64,000 nucleotides of DNA from Catellatospora sichuanensis (GTDB lineage: Bacteria; Actinomycetota; Actinomycetes; Mycobacteriales; Micromonosporaceae). The notes under the pieces are model-generated. The model saw only the letters and a program-made list of their open reading frames with translations. It had not been told where the DNA came from and searched no databases. A program made the translations under genes and the position numbers. The DNA lies in contig NZ_VIQO01000002.1 in the NCBI RefSeq assembly GCF_007483665.1, positions 248,001 through 312,000 of the forward strand, written 5' to 3'. This document shows, piece by piece, positions 1-7,604 of the stretch. Within the stretch, counting starts at the first letter, position 1, and every line of letters begins with the position of its first letter.

Positions 1-314
1 TCGACCGGCGACGAGGAGTCGCCCTCAGCCGGGGTGAGCAGCCAGGCCGCCAGGTAGATGACGATGCCCACACCGAACACGGCGAGCACGCCGATCAGTA
101 CCCGCCACAGCAGCGGGTCGGTCTTGGTGGCGCGGCCCAGCGCGCCGCACACGCCGGCCAGGTACCGGCCGTGCCGCGGCCGGATCAGGCCGTACGGCGC
201 CGCCCAGGAGACATAGGGGGAGGATTCGCCCGGGGGAGGGGGTGGAGCCTGCGCCGCGGGCGGAGCCTCCGCGGAGGGCGCCGCGCCGGGGGGCGTCGGG
301 GTCTCATCGCTCAT
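1..314 (-). CDS. PspC domain membrane protein (partial, runs off left edge)
   Basis: The gene starts at the ATG read from 314 and continues past the left edge, so only about 104 residues are visible. An alanine/proline-rich cytoplasmic leader (about residues 1-40) precedes a PspC-type segment: a GRYLAGVCGALGRAT helix followed by one hydrophobic span that ends in AAWLLTP. PspC domains mark membrane proteins of envelope-stress systems. The gene is divergent from the PspC-fused histidine kinase at 451, a common actinobacterial pairing, so the two probably share a regulatory region and a stress signal. The C-terminal part is not visible, so further domains cannot be excluded. Confidence 0.85.
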   Translation of the reverse strand, partial: MSDETPTPPGAAPSAEAPPAAQAPPPPPGESSPYVSWAAPYGLIRPRHGRYLAGVCGALGRATKTDPLLWRVLIGVLAVFGVGIVIYLAAWLLTPAEGDSSSPV

Positions 315-330
315 GCTGTCGATAGTCCCG

Positions 331-379
331 CTGAGCTGGCCTGACCTGCCTCAGGCGGCGACCCTGAGCGGACCCTGAG
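331..379. promoter_or_regulatory. CTGA/TCAG-rich repeat cluster between divergent PspC genes
   Basis: Between the divergent starts lie CCTGACCTGCCTCAGG (340-355, an interrupted inverted repeat) and two direct copies of ACCCTGAG (361-368 and 372-379) spaced 11 bp, about one helical turn. The arrangement suggests an operator, possibly for the response regulator encoded downstream. This is inference only. Confidence 0.3.
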
Positions 380-450
380 AATGTGTGGCGGCCCATCTCC
401 GGGGCCTCACCCGTGGGCGATGGCATCCACCTCGTGAAACCATCGACCCT

Positions 451-1698
451 GTGCAGCCCTCCGTGCCCGACTTCCCCCGCCTGACCCGCTCCCGTTCCGA
501 CCGCCTGGTCGCCGGGGTGGCCGGGGGCATCGCCGCGAACGTACGGCTGTCACCCACGCTGATCCGGATCGCCTTCGTGCTGCTGCTGCCGATCAACGGC
601 CTGGGCGCGCTGCTGTACGCCGCCTTCTGGGCCGTGCTGCCCGCCGGGCCGGGGGAGACCCGGCCCCGCTCGCTGCTGCGGCTGGCCCCCTTCGTGCTGG
701 CCGGGCTGGCGCTGATGACGATCAGCACGCTGATCAACCACAACGGCGGCATCGGGATGACCGTCGGCTGGCTGGTCGCCCTGGTCGCGGTCGGCGCGGG
801 CATCATCTGGCACCAGAGCGACCCGGACCGCCGCCAGCGCTGGTCCGACGAGTCGCCGTCGGCGCCCTGGCTGGCCGCCCTCTCCGACGGGGACCGCAGG
901 ATCTACCTGCTGCGTTTCCTGGCCGGCGGGGTGCTGGTCGCGGTGGGCATCCTCGGGCTGGTCTTCCTCTACTCCCCGGTCGCCAACGTCTCCTGGGCGG
1001 ACATGTGGCGGGCGATCGCGTTCGCGCTGGTGGCGCTCGCCGGGGTGGGCCTGGTGGCGGCGCCCGTGCTGTGGCGCACGCTGACCGCGCTGCGTGCCGA
1101 GCGCGAGGGCCGCATCCGCGAGCAGGAACGCGCGGAACTGGCCGCGATGGTGCACGACCAGGTGCTGCACACGCTCGCGCTGATCCAGCGCAACGCGGGC
1201 GACCCGGCGGCGGTGCAGCGCATCGCCCGCGGCCAGGAGCGCAGCCTGCGCAACTGGCTCTACCAGCCAACCGGTTCGCCGACCGAGCACTTCGCCGCGG
1301 CGCTCCAGCAGGCGGCCGCGGAGGTGGAGGACACCTACGGCATCGCGGTGGAGGCGGTGGTGGTGGGTGACCGCATGGTGGACGACAAGGTTTCCGCGAT
1401 CGTGGCCGCGGCGCGCGAGGCCCTGGTCAACGCGGCCCGCCACGCCAAGGTCAAGACCGTGTCGTTGTACGCCGAGGCGGAGCCGACCATGCTGAGCGTG
1501 TTCGTCCGCGACCGCGGCACCGGGTTCGACCTCAACGGCGTCGAGGAGCGGCGGCACGGCGTCCGTGGTTCGATCATCGGGCGCATGTCGCGGCACGGCG
1601 GCCAGGCGGAGATCCGCAGCGAGGTCGGCGAGGGCACCGAGGTCAGGCTGACCATGGCGGTCACCTCGCCGAAGGAGCCGAAGGAGACGCCGGCATGA
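451..1698 (+). CDS. PspC-fused sensor histidine kinase (MacS/NarX type)
   Basis: This membrane sensor kinase has about 415 residues. An N-terminal PspC domain (about residues 8-55, with LVAGVAGGIAANV and one membrane span) is followed by roughly four more hydrophobic spans up to about residue 210. The HisKA_3-type H-box MVHDQVLHTLALIQ carries the probable phosphorylated His235. A HATPase domain follows with N-box-like AREALVNAARHAK and the glycine box RDRGTGFDL. The start is taken as GTG 451, because the frame upstream lacks PspC-like sequence; GTG 463 is an alternative. The stop overlaps an ATG (ATGA at 1695-1698), which opens a chain of coupled micro-ORFs leading to the response regulator at 1979. 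The two genes form a two-component pair, probably sensing envelope state. Confidence 0.85.
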   Translation: MQPSVPDFPRLTRSRSDRLVAGVAGGIAANVRLSPTLIRIAFVLLLPINGLGALLYAAFWAVLPAGPGETRPRSLLRLAPFVLAGLALMTISTLINHNGGIGMTVGWLVALVAVGAGIIWHQSDPDRRQRWSDESPSAPWLAALSDGDRRIYLLRFLAGGVLVAVGILGLVFLYSPVANVSWADMWRAIAFALVALAGVGLVAAPVLWRTLTALRAEREGRIREQERAELAAMVHDQVLHTLALIQRNAGDPAAVQRIARGQERSLRNWLYQPTGSPTEHFAAALQQAAAEVEDTYGIAVEAVVVGDRMVDDKVSAIVAAAREALVNAARHAKVKTVSLYAEAEPTMLSVFVRDRGTGFDLNGVEERRHGVRGSIIGRMSRHGGQAEIRSEVGEGTEVRLTMAVTSPKEPKETPA

Positions 1699-1760
1699 GC
1701 GGGCGGCGGCAGGCACGACAGGCATCGGGCATGGGCGAGCGCAGCGAGGAGCGGTCATGA
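1695..1760 (+). CDS. Coupled micro-ORF 1 (21 aa) between kinase and regulator
   Basis: Its ATG overlaps the kinase stop as ATGA (1695-1698), and its TGA overlaps the next ATG as ATGA (1757-1760). The peptide is arginine-rich and ends MGERSEERS, the same tail as the repeats that follow. Its first 15 bases (1695-1709) match 2006-2020 within the regulator gene with one mismatch, so it may be the displaced original junction. Translation is predicted, not shown. Confidence 0.5.
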   Translation: MSGRRQARQASGMGERSEERS

Positions 1761-1834
1761 GCGAGCGCAGCGAGGCAATCGTGTGGCACGGGTTGGCTCA
1801 GGCATGTGACGAGCGCAGCGAGGAGCAGGCATGA
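1757..1834 (+). CDS. Coupled micro-ORF 2 (25 aa, repeat copy 1)
   Basis: The 25-residue peptide starts MSERSEAIVWHGLAQ and ends DERSEEQA. Start and stop both overlap neighbours as ATGA. GAGGAGC inside the codons just before the stop is positioned as the Shine-Dalgarno of the next ORF. It may be translated as a re-initiation relay rather than for its product. Confidence 0.5.
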   Translation: MSERSEAIVWHGLAQACDERSEEQA

Positions 1835-1908
1835 GCGAGCGCAGCGAGGGAATCGTGTGGCACGGGTTGGCTCAGGCATGTGACGAGCGCAGCGAGGAGC
1901 GGGCATGA
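1831..1908 (+). CDS. Coupled micro-ORF 3 (25 aa, repeat copy 2)
   Basis: The peptide starts MSERSEGIVWHGLAQ and ends DERSEERA. It differs from copy 1 at two positions only. The same ATGA overlaps occur at both ends. Confidence 0.5.
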   Translation: MSERSEGIVWHGLAQACDERSEERA

Positions 1909-1982
1909 GTGAGCGCAGCGAGGGAATCGTGTGGCACGGGTTGGCTCAGGCATGTGACGAGCGCAGCGAGGAGCGGGCATGA
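1905..1982 (+). CDS. Coupled micro-ORF 4 (25 aa, repeat copy 3)
   Basis: The peptide is the same as copy 2, with a synonymous AGT for AGC at codon 2. Its stop overlaps the ATG of the response regulator (1979) as ATGA, so regulator translation may depend on ribosomes passing through the chain. Confidence 0.5.
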   Translation: MSERSEGIVWHGLAQACDERSEERA

Positions 1983-2653
1983 GCGAGCGCAGCGAGGCAG
2001 CGGACATGAGCGGGCAGCGGTTGCGGGTGTTCCTGGTCGACGACCACGGGATGTTCCGGGCGGGCGTGCGGGCCGAGCTCGGGGCGCACGTCGACGTGGT
2101 CGGCGAGGCGGCGACGGTGGCCCAGGCCGTGTCGATGATCGGCTCCGTGGTCCCGGACGTGGTGCTGCTGGACGTGCACATGCCGGACGGCGGGGGCCGC
2201 GCGGTGCTCGACGCGGTGCGCAAGACCCAACCGCAGGTGCGTTTCCTGGCGCTGTCGGTCTCCGACGCCGCCGAGGACGTGATCGGCCTGATCCGGGCGG
2301 GCGCGCGCGGCTACGTCACCAAGACGATCTCCCCGGACGACCTGGTGGACGCGATCCGGCGGGTGGCCGACGGCGATGCGGTCTTCTCGCCCCGGCTGGC
2401 CGGGTTCGTGCTGGACGCCTTCGCCGCGCGCCCGGATGCGCCCGTGGCCGACCCGGAGCTGGATCAGCTGACCAACCGGGAGCGCGAGGTGCTGCGGCTG
2501 CTGGCGCGGGGGTACGCGTACAAGGAGATCGCCAAGGAGCTGTTCATCTCCATCAAAACGGTGGAGACCCATGTCTCCAATGTGCTCCGAAAGCTGCAGA
2601 TGTCCAACAGGTATGAATTGTCGCGTTGGGCCGCAGATCGACGCCTCGTGTAA
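1979..2653 (+). CDS. LuxR/NarL-family response regulator
   Basis: This 224-residue regulator is the likely partner of the kinase at 451. The receiver domain begins RVFLVDDHGMFRAG, has the phospho-acceptor Asp65 in LLDVHMPDGG, and a conserved TK pair in GYVTKTISPDDL. The C-terminal LuxR-type helix-turn-helix spans about residues 158-215, with LTNREREVLRLLARG and KTVETHVSNVLRKL. Two starts are possible: ATG 1979, supplied by the repeat element (MSERSEAAD...), and ATG 2006 (MSGQRLRV...), which gives the usual short N-terminus of the family and is probably ancestral. The first is coupled to the micro-ORF chain, so expression relative to the kinase may have changed when the array formed. Confidence 0.88.
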   Translation: MSERSEAADMSGQRLRVFLVDDHGMFRAGVRAELGAHVDVVGEAATVAQAVSMIGSVVPDVVLLDVHMPDGGGRAVLDAVRKTQPQVRFLALSVSDAAEDVIGLIRAGARGYVTKTISPDDLVDAIRRVADGDAVFSPRLAGFVLDAFAARPDAPVADPELDQLTNREREVLRLLARGYAYKEIAKELFISIKTVETHVSNVLRKLQMSNRYELSRWAADRRLV

Positions 2654-2776
2654 CTCTCGGTATCGCCCACAGGCTGGGATGCCAGTTACCAAAGTGTTTC
2701 GTTCCTCGATCGACTTCATGATCAACAGGCGCTATATCCGCTGGTCAAAAAGCTAGGTCGAGATGTGAAAATTTTC

Positions 2777-2807
2777 TTGACGGGATATCGGCGTCGTCCC
2801 GTATCGG
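2777..2807 (+). promoter_or_regulatory. Candidate promoter of first Opp operon
   Basis: TTGACG (2777-2782) and TATCGG (2802-2807) lie 19 bp apart in a locally AT-richer stretch about 100 bp before the binding-protein gene. The spacing is longer than ideal and the -10 is poor, so this is only a candidate. Confidence 0.25.
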
Positions 2808-2904
2808 TAACGGGTTGGTATCAGGCCCTTCCGGCGCGTGCTCGCGGGGTGCGAAAGTGTGGCCACCTCACACCCCCTCGTGAGACGCCTGAGGAGGCAC
2901 ACGC

Positions 2905-4539
2905 ATGCGTGGGATTACCCCATGGAAGGTGGCAGTCGGTCTGACCGCTGTCGCCCTGGCCGCGGCCGGCTGCACCAACGAGCCTGGCACGACGCCGCCC
3001 CCCGCTGACGGTTCGTTCATCATGAGCTGGACCGAGCCGCAGAACCCGCTGGTCCCGTCCGGAACGTCGGAGACCGGCGGCGGTACCATCATCGACGCCC
3101 TGTTCACGGGTCTGACGAACTACGCTGCGGCCGACGCGAAGACCGAGATGGCCAACGCCGAATCGATCAAGTCGACCGACGGCGGCACCACCTGGACCGT
3201 CAAGCTCAAGTCGGGCTGGAAGTGGCACGACGGCACCCAGGTCACCGCGAAGAACTACGTGGACGCGTGGAACCACGCCGCCTACACGCCGAACGGCATG
3301 GTCAACGGCACCTTCTTCGCCGACATCAAGGGCTACGCCGACGTCACCAGCGTGGACCCGGACGACGACGGGCCGAAGCCGGCCCCGAAGCCGGCCAAGG
3401 ACAAGATGGACGGCCTGAAGGTCATCGACGAGACCACGTTCGAGGTGACCCTGGGCGGCCCGTCGAACCTGTGGCCGATCAAGGTCGGTTACACGGCGTT
3501 CATGCCGCTGCCCGACGCGTTCTTCAAGGACCCGGCCGCCTTCGGCGCGAACCCGATCGGCAACGGCCCGTTCAAGATGAACGGCTGGACCAAGAACACC
3601 GAGCTCAAGGTCACCCGTTTCGACGACTACCAGGGCGCGGACAAGCCGAAGGTCAAGGACGTGACGTTCCGCGTCTACACCGACGACGCCGCGGCTTACG
3701 AGGACGTCAAGAACGGCACCATCGACTTCCAGCAGCAGGTCCCGCAGGCGAAGATCATCGGCGACCTGTACAAGGCGGACTTCCCGTCGGCCAGCAGCAA
3801 CAAGGCGATCTCGGTGTCGTCCTTCATCGCGTTCCCGAGCTGGCTGCCGGGCTACAACGACCCGAAGGTCCGCCAGGCCCTCTCGATGGCGATCGACCGC
3901 AAGCTGATCGTCGAGAAGATCTTCAACAACACGCGCATCCCGATGAACGGGTGGGTCAACCCGAACATGGAGGGCTACAAGGACGGCTCGTGTGGCGAGT
4001 TCTGCACCTTCGACGCCGCCAAGGCCAAGACCCTGTTCGACTCGGCGACCACCAAGCCGACGGAGATCTCCCTGGCCTACAACGGTGACGCCTCGCACAA
4101 GCCGTGGGTCGACGCCGTCTGCAACAGCATCCAGACCGCGCTGGGCGTGCCGTGCGTGGGCAAGCCGTTCCCGACCTTCGGTGAGTTCCGCACCCTGGTC
4201 ACCACCCAGAAGATGACGGGCATGTCCCGCGCCGCCTGGCAGGCTGACTACCCGCACATCGAGAACTGGCTGAACCCGCTGCTCAAGACGGGTGCCTCGT
4301 CCAACGACGGCAAGTTCTCGGACGCGGCCTTCGACGCCAAGCTGAAGGAGGCCGACGGCACCGCCGACCTCCCGGCCGCCACGAAGCTGTACCAGGACGC
4401 CGAGGCGATGCTGCCGGCGCTGATGCCGACCATCCCGCTGTGGCACACGTCGCAGCAGACCGTGTGGTCCGCGAAGCTCGCGACCGTCACCATCAACACC
4501 TTCGGCGAGCTGGACCTGGCCACCGTCACGGTCAAGTGA
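2905..4539 (+). CDS. Peptide ABC transporter substrate-binding lipoprotein (operon 1)
   Basis: This 544-residue SBP_bac_5 family lipoprotein captures oligo- or dipeptides outside the membrane and delivers them to the permeases at 4677 and 5578. The signal peptide ends in a lipobox, LAAAGC, with Cys23 as the acylation site. Family features include the near-N-terminal cluster LFTGLTNYA, WTVKLKSGWKWHDGTQVTAKNYVDAWNHA in the mature domain, and VRQALSMAIDRKLIVEKIF around residue 320. It is the first gene of a five-gene operon and is followed by a hairpin at 4559-4594. It is a distant paralogue of the binding protein at 30795. The peptide class cannot be read from the sequence. Confidence 0.92.
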   Translation: MRGITPWKVAVGLTAVALAAAGCTNEPGTTPPPADGSFIMSWTEPQNPLVPSGTSETGGGTIIDALFTGLTNYAAADAKTEMANAESIKSTDGGTTWTVKLKSGWKWHDGTQVTAKNYVDAWNHAAYTPNGMVNGTFFADIKGYADVTSVDPDDDGPKPAPKPAKDKMDGLKVIDETTFEVTLGGPSNLWPIKVGYTAFMPLPDAFFKDPAAFGANPIGNGPFKMNGWTKNTELKVTRFDDYQGADKPKVKDVTFRVYTDDAAAYEDVKNGTIDFQQQVPQAKIIGDLYKADFPSASSNKAISVSSFIAFPSWLPGYNDPKVRQALSMAIDRKLIVEKIFNNTRIPMNGWVNPNMEGYKDGSCGEFCTFDAAKAKTLFDSATTKPTEISLAYNGDASHKPWVDAVCNSIQTALGVPCVGKPFPTFGEFRTLVTTQKMTGMSRAAWQADYPHIENWLNPLLKTGASSNDGKFSDAAFDAKLKEADGTADLPAATKLYQDAEAMLPALMPTIPLWHTSQQTVWSAKLATVTINTFGELDLATVTVK

Positions 4540-4558
4540 GCTAGGCACCGGATATGAA

Positions 4559-4594
4559 CCGGCGTGCCGGGCCCTCGCGGGCGCGGCACGCCGG
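4559..4594 (+). terminator. Intra-operon hairpin after binding-protein gene
   Basis: CCGGCGTGCCG (4559-4569) pairs with CGGCACGCCGG (4584-4594), and the loop can itself fold. There is no T tract, so it should attenuate or stabilise transcripts rather than stop them. The second Opp operon has a hairpin at the equivalent place. Confidence 0.55.
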
Positions 4595-4676
4595 CGGTCC
4601 GACCCCCATGCCGTGGCGGCGACGTCGCGGCGTGCGGGGTCGGCCCTATCTCGGCGAGGCTCAGTGAGGAGTAGTC

Positions 4677-5585
4677 ATGGGGCGATATGCCCTCCGCCGG
4701 TTGCTGCAGGCGATCCCTGTGTTCATCGGCACCACCTTTCTCATCTGGTTCCTGGTGTGGGGACTACCAGGTGACCCCTTCGCAGGCCGCTGCGGCGAGA
4801 AGCAGTGTCCCGCGGCGTACGTCAACTACATGACGGAAAAGTTCGGGCTCGACGACCCGCTTCCGGTGCAGTACCTGAACTACCTGAAGAACCTGGCCAC
4901 CGGGAACTTCGGCCAGACGTTCAACGGCATCGAGATCGGCGAGCTGCTCGCGCAGGCCTTCCCCATCTCGATCAAGCTGGCGCTGGTCGCCGTCGCGGCC
5001 GAGGCGCTGATCGGCATCACCGCCGGCGTGCTCACCGGCCTGCGCCGGGGCAGCTTCCTCGACAACCTGGTGCTGGTGTCGACCCTGGTCCTCATCGCCC
5101 TGCCGATCTTCGTGATCGGTATCGTCGCGCGCTATGCGTTCGGCCTCGCCTCGGTGTCGCCGGAGGCGCCGTGGCACGAGCTGATCATTCCGGGACTCAT
5201 CCTGGGCAGCGGCTCGCTGGCCTACATCACCCGGTTGACCCGGGTGAACATCGTGGAGAACCGCCGTGCCGACTACGTGCGCACCGCGGTCGCCAAGGGC
5301 CTGTCGCCCGGTCGTGTCACCGGCGTGCACCTGCTGCGCAACTCGATGATCCCCGTGGTCACCTGGCTCGGCCTCGACCTCGGTGCCCTCATGGGCGGTG
5401 CGATCGTCACCGAGGGCATCTTCAACATCCGCGGCATCGGCGGCCTGCTCTTCGGCGCCATCAGCCGGCGGGAGTCGGGCATCGTCGTCTCGATCGTGGC
5501 GATCCTGGTGCTCGTCTACCTCATCGTCAACCTGCTAGTCGACCTTCTGTACGGGGTCCTGGACCCGAGGATCCGCTATGAGTAG
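4677..5585 (+). CDS. Peptide ABC transporter permease, DppB/OppB type (operon 1)
   Basis: This 302-residue inner-membrane permease starts MGRYALRRLLQAIPVFIGTT and has the usual six hydrophobic segments. The EAA-like loop lies around RADYVRTAVAKGLSPGRVTG, followed by LRNSMIPVVTWLG, where the ATPases dock. It pairs with the DppC-type permease whose ORF begins 8 bases before this stop. GAGGAG sits upstream of the ATG. The periplasmic loop between helices 1 and 2 contains two cysteines (AGRCGEKQCP), which is not a standard family feature. Confidence 0.92.
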   Translation: MGRYALRRLLQAIPVFIGTTFLIWFLVWGLPGDPFAGRCGEKQCPAAYVNYMTEKFGLDDPLPVQYLNYLKNLATGNFGQTFNGIEIGELLAQAFPISIKLALVAVAAEALIGITAGVLTGLRRGSFLDNLVLVSTLVLIALPIFVIGIVARYAFGLASVSPEAPWHELIIPGLILGSGSLAYITRLTRVNIVENRRADYVRTAVAKGLSPGRVTGVHLLRNSMIPVVTWLGLDLGALMGGAIVTEGIFNIRGIGGLLFGAISRRESGIVVSIVAILVLVYLIVNLLVDLLYGVLDPRIRYE

Positions 5586-6558
5586 CCCGGAAGTGGCGAC
5601 CGCCACCGCCGAGGCCGCCGTGGCGCCGGTGACCCCGGCGCCCGCCGAGCCCCCACGCAAGGACAAGCCCCGCAGCCTGTGGACGGACGCGTGGTACGAG
5701 CTGCGGCGCAAGCCGCTGTTCGTGATCTCCGCGATCATGATCACGATCTTCGTGCTGATGGCCGCGTTCCCATGGCTGTTCACCTCTGTCAGCCCGACCG
5801 AGGCCGACCTGAACCGGAGCCTGACGCCGCCCGACTTCGGCGCGTGGTTCCAGTTCGGCAAGGGCGGGCAGTTCGGATACGACCTGCAGGGCGCGGACGT
5901 CTACGCCCGGACGATCTACGGCGCCCGCGCCTCGATCGTGGTGGGCCTGTCCGCGGTGATCGGCAACATGCTGCTGGGCGGCTTCTTCGGCATCCTGAGC
6001 GGCTACCTGGGCGGCTGGACGGACGCGCTGCTGGCGCGGTTCGGCGACATCTTCCTGGGCCTGCCCTTCGTGCTGGGCGCGCTGGTCATCCTGTCGACCT
6101 TCGCCCCGGTGCAGAGCAGCCCGAGCGCGTTCCGGATCACCAGCCTGGTGATCGTCACGTTCATCACGCTGGGCTGGCCCTCGTTCGCCCGCATCATGCG
6201 GGCCGCGGTGCTGTCCACCAAGCAGCTGGACTTCGTGCACGCCGCCCAGGCGCTGGGCGCCCGACCGGGCCGGATCATCCTCCGGCACGTGCTGCCCAAC
6301 GCCGTCGCGCCGATGGTCGTGGTCGGCACGATCACGCTGGGCGCCTACATCGGCGCCGAGGCGACCCTGTCCTTCCTCGGTGTCGGCCTGCGTGAGCCGG
6401 TCGTCTCGTGGGGCATCATGATCGGCGAGGCCCGGCAGCTCATGGAGGCCGCGCCGTACATGATGGCCTTCCCGGCCGCTTTCCTCGCCATCGCGGTGCT
6501 CAGTTTCGTCATGCTCGGCGATGCCGTGCGCGACGCCCTCGACCCGAAGCTGCGTTAG
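5578..6558 (+). CDS. Peptide ABC transporter permease, DppC/OppC type (operon 1)
   Basis: This second channel subunit has 326 residues. A cytoplasmic alanine/proline-rich leader and the OppC_N segment (WYELRRKPLFVISAIMI) are followed by the membrane domain with the EAA loop FVHAAQALGARPGRIILRHV. The C-terminal GDAVRDALDPKLR is typical of DppC. It overlaps the DppB gene by 8 bases (translational coupling) and ends 8 bases before the ATPase gene, with an AGGAGG between. Confidence 0.92.
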   Translation: MSSPEVATATAEAAVAPVTPAPAEPPRKDKPRSLWTDAWYELRRKPLFVISAIMITIFVLMAAFPWLFTSVSPTEADLNRSLTPPDFGAWFQFGKGGQFGYDLQGADVYARTIYGARASIVVGLSAVIGNMLLGGFFGILSGYLGGWTDALLARFGDIFLGLPFVLGALVILSTFAPVQSSPSAFRITSLVIVTFITLGWPSFARIMRAAVLSTKQLDFVHAAQALGARPGRIILRHVLPNAVAPMVVVGTITLGAYIGAEATLSFLGVGLREPVVSWGIMIGEARQLMEAAPYMMAFPAAFLAIAVLSFVMLGDAVRDALDPKLR

Positions 6559-6566
6559 GAGGCGAC

Positions 6567-7604
6567 GTGAGCGACATCAAGGTGAAAACGGCGCCGGTGC
6601 TGGGCGTCGACGGCCGCTCCGCCGGCCATCTGCTCGAGATCGACAACCTGCACGTGGAGTTCCGCACCCGGGACGGCATCGCCAAGGTCATCAACGGCGT
6701 GTCGTACCACGTGGACGCCGGTGAGACGCTGGCGGTGCTCGGTGAGTCCGGGTCCGGCAAGAGCGTCACGGCGCAGACCATCATGGGCATCCTCGACACC
6801 CCGCCGGGCTTCGTCACGGACGGCGCCATCCGCTTCCGCGGCAAGGACCTGCTCACCATGGGCAAGGACGAGCGCCGGCTGGTCCGCGGCGAGGGCATCG
6901 CGATGGTGTTCCAGGATGCGCTGTCGGCGCTGAACCCGGTCTTCACGGTCGGGTTCCAGATCGCCGAGCTGTTCCGCAAGCGGCGGGGCATGAGCCGCGC
7001 CGACGGCTACAAGCGTGCCGCGGAGCTGCTGGACCTGGTCAAGATCCCGGCGGCGAGTGCGCGCCTGCGGGACTTCCCGCACCAGTTCTCCGGCGGCATG
7101 CGCCAGCGCGTCATGATCGCCATGGCGCTGGCGCTGGACCCCGAGGTGCTGATCGCGGACGAGCCCACCACGGCGCTCGACGTGACGGTGCAGGCCCAGA
7201 TCATGGACCTGCTGGCGGAGATCCGCCGCGACCGGAACATGGGCATGATCCTGATCACCCACGACCTCGGCGTGGTCGCCGACGTCGCGGACCGGATCGC
7301 GGTCATGTACGCGGGCCGGATCGTGGAGCAGGCCGACGTGCACGCGCTGTACGGCAAGCCCTGCCACCCGTACACGCTGGCCCTGCTGGACTCGCTGCCG
7401 CGCCTGGACCTCAAGGGCCAGGAGCTCAACACCATCAAGGGCCTGCCGCCCAACCTGCTGCGCATTCCCTCGGGCTGCGCCTTCCACCCGCGGTGCAGGA
7501 TGGCGCGCGACATCTGCTCGGCCGAGCGCCCGGCGCTCGTCGAGCTCGGCGGTGTCCGGTCCAGCGCCTGTCACTTCGCAGAGGAGCTGTACGGCCGTGA
7601 GTGA
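6567..7604 (+). CDS. Peptide ABC transporter ATPase, DppD/OppD type (operon 1)
   Basis: This 345-residue ATPase powers the transporter with the DppF-type subunit. It has Walker A GESGSGKS, signature [15 protein letters not shown], Walker [13 protein letters not shown], the H-loop THDLGVV, and the oligopeptide/dipeptide C-terminal domain with HPYTLALLDSLPRL and the cysteine-containing GCAFHPRC motif (a possible Fe-S or structural cysteine cluster in this family). GTG 6567 was chosen because AGGAGG precedes it and the open frame upstream overlaps the DppC coding region. Its stop is overlapped by the next gene. Confidence 0.93.
   Translation: MSDIKVKTAPVLGVDGRSAGHLLEIDNLHVEFRTRDGIAKVINGVSYHVDAGETLAVLGESGSGKSVTAQTIMGILDTPPGFVTDGAIRFRGKDLLTMGKDERRLVRGEGIAMVFQDALSALNPVFTVGFQIAELFRKRRGMSRADGYKRAAELLDLVKIPAASARLRDFPHQFSGGMRQRVMIAMALALDPEVLIADEPTTALDVTVQAQIMDLLAEIRRDRNMGMILITHDLGVVADVADRIAVMYAGRIVEQADVHALYGKPCHPYTLALLDSLPRLDLKGQELNTIKGLPPNLLRIPSGCAFHPRCRMARDICSAERPALVELGGVRSSACHFAEELYGRE

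Larger units (their letters stand above)
1757..1978 (+). repeat. Three tandem 74-bp MIRU-like units
   Basis: ATGAGYGAGCGCAGCGAG recurs at 1757, 1831, 1905 and (partial copy) 1979, an exact 74-bp period. Each unit contains GAGCGCAGCGAG twice, once after the ATG and once before the next ATG. The second copy continues as GAGGAGCRGGC, which supplies a Shine-Dalgarno about 7 bases before the next ATG. The unit length is not a multiple of three, so each copy moves to a new frame and remains open only because stop and start overlap as ATGA. Copies two and three are nearly identical. Related sequence occurs at 24891 and at 58680. Confidence 0.9.

Noticed and set aside
1757-1982. CRISPR array
   Set aside because: The repeats are contiguous 74-bp units without spacers, are open reading frames with start/stop overlaps, and no cas genes are present.
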